Of a stretch of 64,000 nucleotides of DNA, positions 61,303 through 64,000 are shown in pieces. Below the pieces are notes generated by a model. It worked only from the letters and a program-made list of their open reading frames with translations, did not search any database and was not told the DNA's origin. Each line of letters opens with the position of its first letter. Within the stretch, counting starts at the first letter, position 1. This DNA is from Nocardioides lianchengensis (lineage in GTDB: Bacteria > Actinomycetota > Actinomycetes > Propionibacteriales > Nocardioidaceae): the NCBI RefSeq assembly GCF_900101465.1, contig NZ_FMZM01000005.1, positions 225,384-289,383 of the forward strand, given 5' to 3'. The position numbers were made by a program, and so were the translations under genes.

Positions 61303-63501
61303 GTGAGCTCGGACGGATTCATCCAGGCGGATGCGGACCAGGCGGAGGCCCTCGAGGCGGTCCGCTCGGTCATCCGCGAAGCCCTCGACCGCTCGGCCGA
61401 CTGGCCCGCGCTGGCCGCGGCCGGGATGCTCGCCCTGCCGGTCCCGGAGACGTACGGCGGGGAGGGGCTCGGCCTGCCCGAGGTGGCCGTCCTGCTCCGC
61501 GAGACCGCCGCCCGGGCCGTGCACCTGCCGGTCTGGGAGACCCTCTGCTGCGGCGTGCTGACCCTGGCCGCGCACGGCACCGACGCCCAGCAGGCCGAGC
61601 TGCTGCCCGGCGTCGCGACCGGCGAGGTGGTGCTGACGCCGGCCCTGCGCGAGGTCGGCACCGGCATCACGGCCACCCCCGCGACGACGTACGCCGACGG
61701 GGCGGTTACCGGCCGCAAGGTCGGCGTCTCGTACGCCGAGGACGCGGCCCGCCTGCTCGTCACCGTGAGCCACGACGGCGCGCCGGCCGTGGCCCTGGTC
61801 GACCCGAGCGGTCCCGGCGTCCAGCTGCTGGCGTCGACGTCGTCCAGCAAGGAGCCGCAGCACACGGTCGTGCTCGACGGCGCGCCGGCCGAGCTGCTCG
61901 GCGGCGGTGCCGACGCCGCCCGGCTGCTGCGCGAGGTCGCGGTCGCCGGCCTGGCCCTGACCGCCGCCGGCGTGGTGACCGGCGCCCGCGACCTGACCGC
62001 GTCGTACATCAAGGGCCGCGAGCAGTTCGGGCGCTCGCTGGCCCAGTTCCAGGCCGTCGCCATGCAGATCGCCGACGTCTACATCGCCTCGCGCACCCTG
62101 GACCTGGCCGCCGAGAACGCCGCCTGGCGCGTGGCCCAGGGCCTGGCGGCGGCCGACGACCTCGCGGTGGCGTCGTACTGGGTGACGACGGAGGCGCCGC
62201 AGGCGCTGCGGACCTGCCACCACCTGCACGGCGGGATGGGGGTCGACGAGACCTACCCGCTGCACCACTACTTCTCCTGGGCCACCGACCTCGCGCACGC
62301 GCTGGGCGCCCGTGCCGAGGACGTCCCGGTCGAGGATCCGACCACCAAGAACCTCGAGCTGAGCCGGGCGCAGCGCGAGCTGAAGGCCGAGCTGCGCGCC
62401 TACTTCGGCGGCCTGGCCGACGAGAACGAGCACCGCGACATGGGCGTCGACCGGCACGGCCCGACGTACCAGAAGGTGGTGCGCCGGATGGGGGCCGACG
62501 GCTGGATGGGCGTCGGCTGGCCCCAGGAGTACGGCGGGCACGGGCTCGGCGAGGTCGAGCAGACGATCTTCGCGAACGAGGCGCAGTACTCCGACGTGCA
62601 CCTGCCGGCGGTCACCCTGCAGACGGTCGGGCCGACGCTGATCCGCTACGGCACGGACAAGCAGAAGGACCTGTTCCTGAAGCGGATCCTCGAGGGCGAC
62701 GTGCACTTCGCGATCGGCTACAGCGAGCCGGACGCGGGCACCGACCTCGCCTCGCTGCGCACCAGCGCCCGCCGCGATGGCGACCACTACATCGTGAACG
62801 GCCAGAAGATGTGGACCACCGGCGGCCACCAGGCCGACTACGTGTGGCTCGCGGTCCGCACGGATCCCGACGCCCCGAAGCACCAGGGGATCTCGATCCT
62901 GATCGTGGACACCACGGACCCCGGCTACTCCTTCACGCCGATCATCACCGCCGACGGCTCGCACCACGTCAACGCGACGTACTACAACGACGTGCGGGTC
63001 CCGGTCGACATGCTGGTCGGCCAGGAGAACCAGGGCTGGAAGCTGATCACCACCCAGCTCAACCACGAGCGGGTGATGCTCGGGCCGGCCGGCCGGATCG
63101 AGGGGCTGCGCGACCGGGTCGCGGAGTGGTGCGCCAAGGCGGGGGTGCTCGACCGGCCCGACGTCCAGGAGGTGCTCGGCCGCACGACCGCGGTGTTCCG
63201 GGTCAACGAGTTGCTCAACTGGGAGGTCGCCCGCGCCGGCGCCTCCGGCGAGGTCTCCGTCGGCGACGCGTCGTCGTCCAAGGTCTTCGCCGCCGACCAG
63301 GTCCAGCACCTCTCGGCGGCCCTGGTCGGGCTCGTGCAGAAGTACGGCGACCCCTCCGACGCCGAGACCGACCACCTGCTGGCCTACCTCGACGGACAGG
63401 CCAAGCGGAACCTGGTGCTCACCTTCGGCGGTGGCGTCCAGGAGGTGCAGCGCGAGCTGATCGCGATGTTCGGCCTCGGTCTGCCGCGGGTGCCCCGATG
63501 A
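61303..63501 (+). CDS. Natural fusion of FadE28 (ChsE1) and FadE29 (ChsE2) acyl-CoA dehydrogenases
   Basis: 732 residues. The N-terminal half (about 1-340) resembles mycobacterial FadE28/ChsE1, including REQFGRSLAQFQAVAMQIADVYIASRT and CHHLHGGMGVDETYPLH. The C-terminal half (about 348-732) closely resembles FadE29/ChsE2: DRHGPTYQKVVRRMG, FAIGYSEPDAGTDLASLRT, YYNDVRVPVDMLVG, and the tail FGGGVQEVQRELIAMFGLGLPRVPR-like. In mycobacteria two genes encode an alpha2-beta2 dehydrogenase for the three-carbon steroid side chain; here both chains are one polypeptide joined by a short linker (EDVPVEDPTTKNLELS). GTG 61303 has GAGGAGAAG upstream. Downstream chsH2 overlaps by ATGA, matching the mycobacterial igr operon order. 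Confidence 0.9.
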   Translation: MSSDGFIQADADQAEALEAVRSVIREALDRSADWPALAAAGMLALPVPETYGGEGLGLPEVAVLLRETAARAVHLPVWETLCCGVLTLAAHGTDAQQAELLPGVATGEVVLTPALREVGTGITATPATTYADGAVTGRKVGVSYAEDAARLLVTVSHDGAPAVALVDPSGPGVQLLASTSSSKEPQHTVVLDGAPAELLGGGADAARLLREVAVAGLALTAAGVVTGARDLTASYIKGREQFGRSLAQFQAVAMQIADVYIASRTLDLAAENAAWRVAQGLAAADDLAVASYWVTTEAPQALRTCHHLHGGMGVDETYPLHHYFSWATDLAHALGARAEDVPVEDPTTKNLELSRAQRELKAELRAYFGGLADENEHRDMGVDRHGPTYQKVVRRMGADGWMGVGWPQEYGGHGLGEVEQTIFANEAQYSDVHLPAVTLQTVGPTLIRYGTDKQKDLFLKRILEGDVHFAIGYSEPDAGTDLASLRTSARRDGDHYIVNGQKMWTTGGHQADYVWLAVRTDPDAPKHQGISILIVDTTDPGYSFTPIITADGSHHVNATYYNDVRVPVDMLVGQENQGWKLITTQLNHERVMLGPAGRIEGLRDRVAEWCAKAGVLDRPDVQEVLGRTTAVFRVNELLNWEVARAGASGEVSVGDASSSKVFAADQVQHLSAALVGLVQKYGDPSDAETDHLLAYLDGQAKRNLVLTFGGGVQEVQRELIAMFGLGLPRVPR

Positions 63502-64000
63502 GCGGGGCTTCCGGTGGTCGAGTAGCGCCTGCGAGGGACGAGCAGGCGCGTATCGAGACCCACGAGCGGATCGTCGCCGAGGCGGAGCGGATCAAGGCCC
63601 TCGGCGAGGCGAGCGAGTCGCAGGCGCCGTACCCGGTCAACGAGGCGACGATCGGCACCTGGCTGGACGCGATGGGCTACGACAACCCGCGCTTCCGCGA
63701 CGGCGACGAGGCACCCCCGTCGATGGCGCAGGTCTGGACGATGCCCGGGCTCGGCCGCAAGCGGCCGCCCGAGGACCCGCTCAGCCGGATGACCGACTTC
63801 CTCACCGCGGAGGGCTACACCGCGGTGCTCGGCACCAACTGCGAGCAGACCTACGAGCGCTACCTGCGCGTGGGGGAGCAGGTGCGGGTCACCAGCGCCC
63901 TCGACGCGGTCGTGGGGCCGAAGAGGACGGCGATGGGCGAGGGCTACTTCGTGACGTCGCGCAACACCTGGTACGTCGAGGACGAGGTCGTGGCGACCAT
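63498..64000 (+). CDS. ChsH2-like enoyl-CoA hydratase, MaoC N-terminal part (partial, runs off right edge)
   Basis: 167 codons visible. After a short Arg-rich N-terminus, AYPVNEATIGTWLDAMGYDNP-like and APPSMAQVWTMPGLGRK, EGYTAVLGTNCEQTYERYL and AMGEGYFVTSRNTWYV are characteristic of the MaoC-like N-terminal half of the bifunctional MaoC/DUF35 proteins, of which ChsH2 (Rv3542c) hydrates the steroid side-chain enoyl-CoA with ChsH1. The DUF35 half and chsH1, ltp2 would be expected to the right. Codons 7-21 are encoded by a family B repeat (63516..63560). Start overlaps the chsE1-chsE2 stop (ATGA). Confidence 0.88.
   Translation, partial: MSGASGGRVAPARDEQARIETHERIVAEAERIKALGEASESQAPYPVNEATIGTWLDAMGYDNPRFRDGDEAPPSMAQVWTMPGLGRKRPPEDPLSRMTDFLTAEGYTAVLGTNCEQTYERYLRVGEQVRVTSALDAVVGPKRTAMGEGYFVTSRNTWYVEDEVVAT
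63516..63560 (+). repeat. Family B palindromic repeat inside chsH2
   Basis: GGTCGAGTAGCGCCTGC ... GCAGGCGCGTATCGAGACC, 45 bases, with the same outer arms as the repeats after uvrB (22601..22831) and a perfect inner stem GCGCCTGC/GCAGGCGC. It stays open in the chsH2 frame and encodes Gly7 to Thr21. Confidence 0.85.

Noticed and set aside
60073..63375. 1100-codon minus-strand frame opposite the WS/DGAT and chsE1-chsE2 genes
   Set aside because: Shadow of strongly coding plus-strand genes; composition is biased and no family is recognised.

Overview
The window is about 70% GC, densely packed and full of GTG starts, 4-base ATGA/GTGA gene overlaps and apparently leaderless starts. Gene content (a complete mce4-type steroid importer, KstR regulator, FdxD, Hsd4A and fused steroid side-chain acyl-CoA dehydrogenases) points to a steroid-degrading actinobacterium. 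The organisation looks most like Nocardioides or a relative; the genus is inferred from gene style and order only. No rRNA, tRNA, CRISPR array, phage or insertion sequence was found.

Layout. (1) 1-7003, minus strand: a Nit1C-type nitrilase cluster (the MSMEG_0566-0572 / Sll0783-0787 nitrogen-starvation families). Read in transcription order it holds an amidohydrolase, a Sll0783-family protein, a radical SAM enzyme, a GNAT-AIR-synthase fusion, a nitrilase, an MSMEG_0570-family protein, a flavin oxidoreductase and a second nitrilase paralogue that has lost its catalytic Cys. A GlnR-like box lies just upstream. (2) 7004-27157: housekeeping and accessory metabolism (MBL hydrolase, old yellow enzyme, WYL regulator, DinB pair with isochorismatase-type hydrolase, haloalkane-dehalogenase-like hydrolase, sulfotransferase, enoyl-CoA hydratase/isomerase, AlkA-like glycosylase, tandem SCP2 protein, aldo/keto reductase with a divergent TetR regulator and two operators, phospholipase-D-type synthase, uvrB, a four-repeat DivIVA-motif protein, MFS transporter, family A DNA polymerase). 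(3) 27154-35765: a minus-strand operon that couples a BcsA-like GT2 synthase and a GH26-like/OpgC membrane protein to a complete phosphatase/STAS/anti-sigma partner-switching module, next to a divergent response regulator and an ion-channel-like pair. (4) 35919-46307: yrbE4AB-mce4ABCDEF-mam operon. (5) 46425-64000: steroid catabolism under KstR: ferredoxin reductase, FdxD, Hsd4A, a second SDR, KstR, a glycosyltransferase/methyltransferase/toroid cluster, FadE34-like dehydrogenase, lipases, a WS/DGAT acyltransferase, a natural ChsE1-ChsE2 fusion and the start of chsH2.

How the parts work together. Eight copies of a palindrome fitting or nearly fitting the KstR consensus TnnAACnnGTTnnA precede the mce4 operon, the reductase/ferredoxin/HSD operon, kstR with the glycosyltransferase, fadE34, the WS/DGAT, chsE1-chsE2 and a stray enoyl-CoA hydratase/isomerase at 15533. 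They define one local steroid regulon: import through Mce4, redox supply and beta-oxidation of the side chain, with ester storage/hydrolysis and a glycoconjugate module as less expected members.

Best candidates for something undescribed: the partner-switch-controlled exopolysaccharide operon (27154-33637), the KstR-linked glycosyltransferase/methyltransferase/toroid island inserted between kstR and fadE34, the catalytically dead nitrilase in the Nit1C cluster, and a 62-bp-period repeat family, one member of which supplies codons 7-21 of chsH2.
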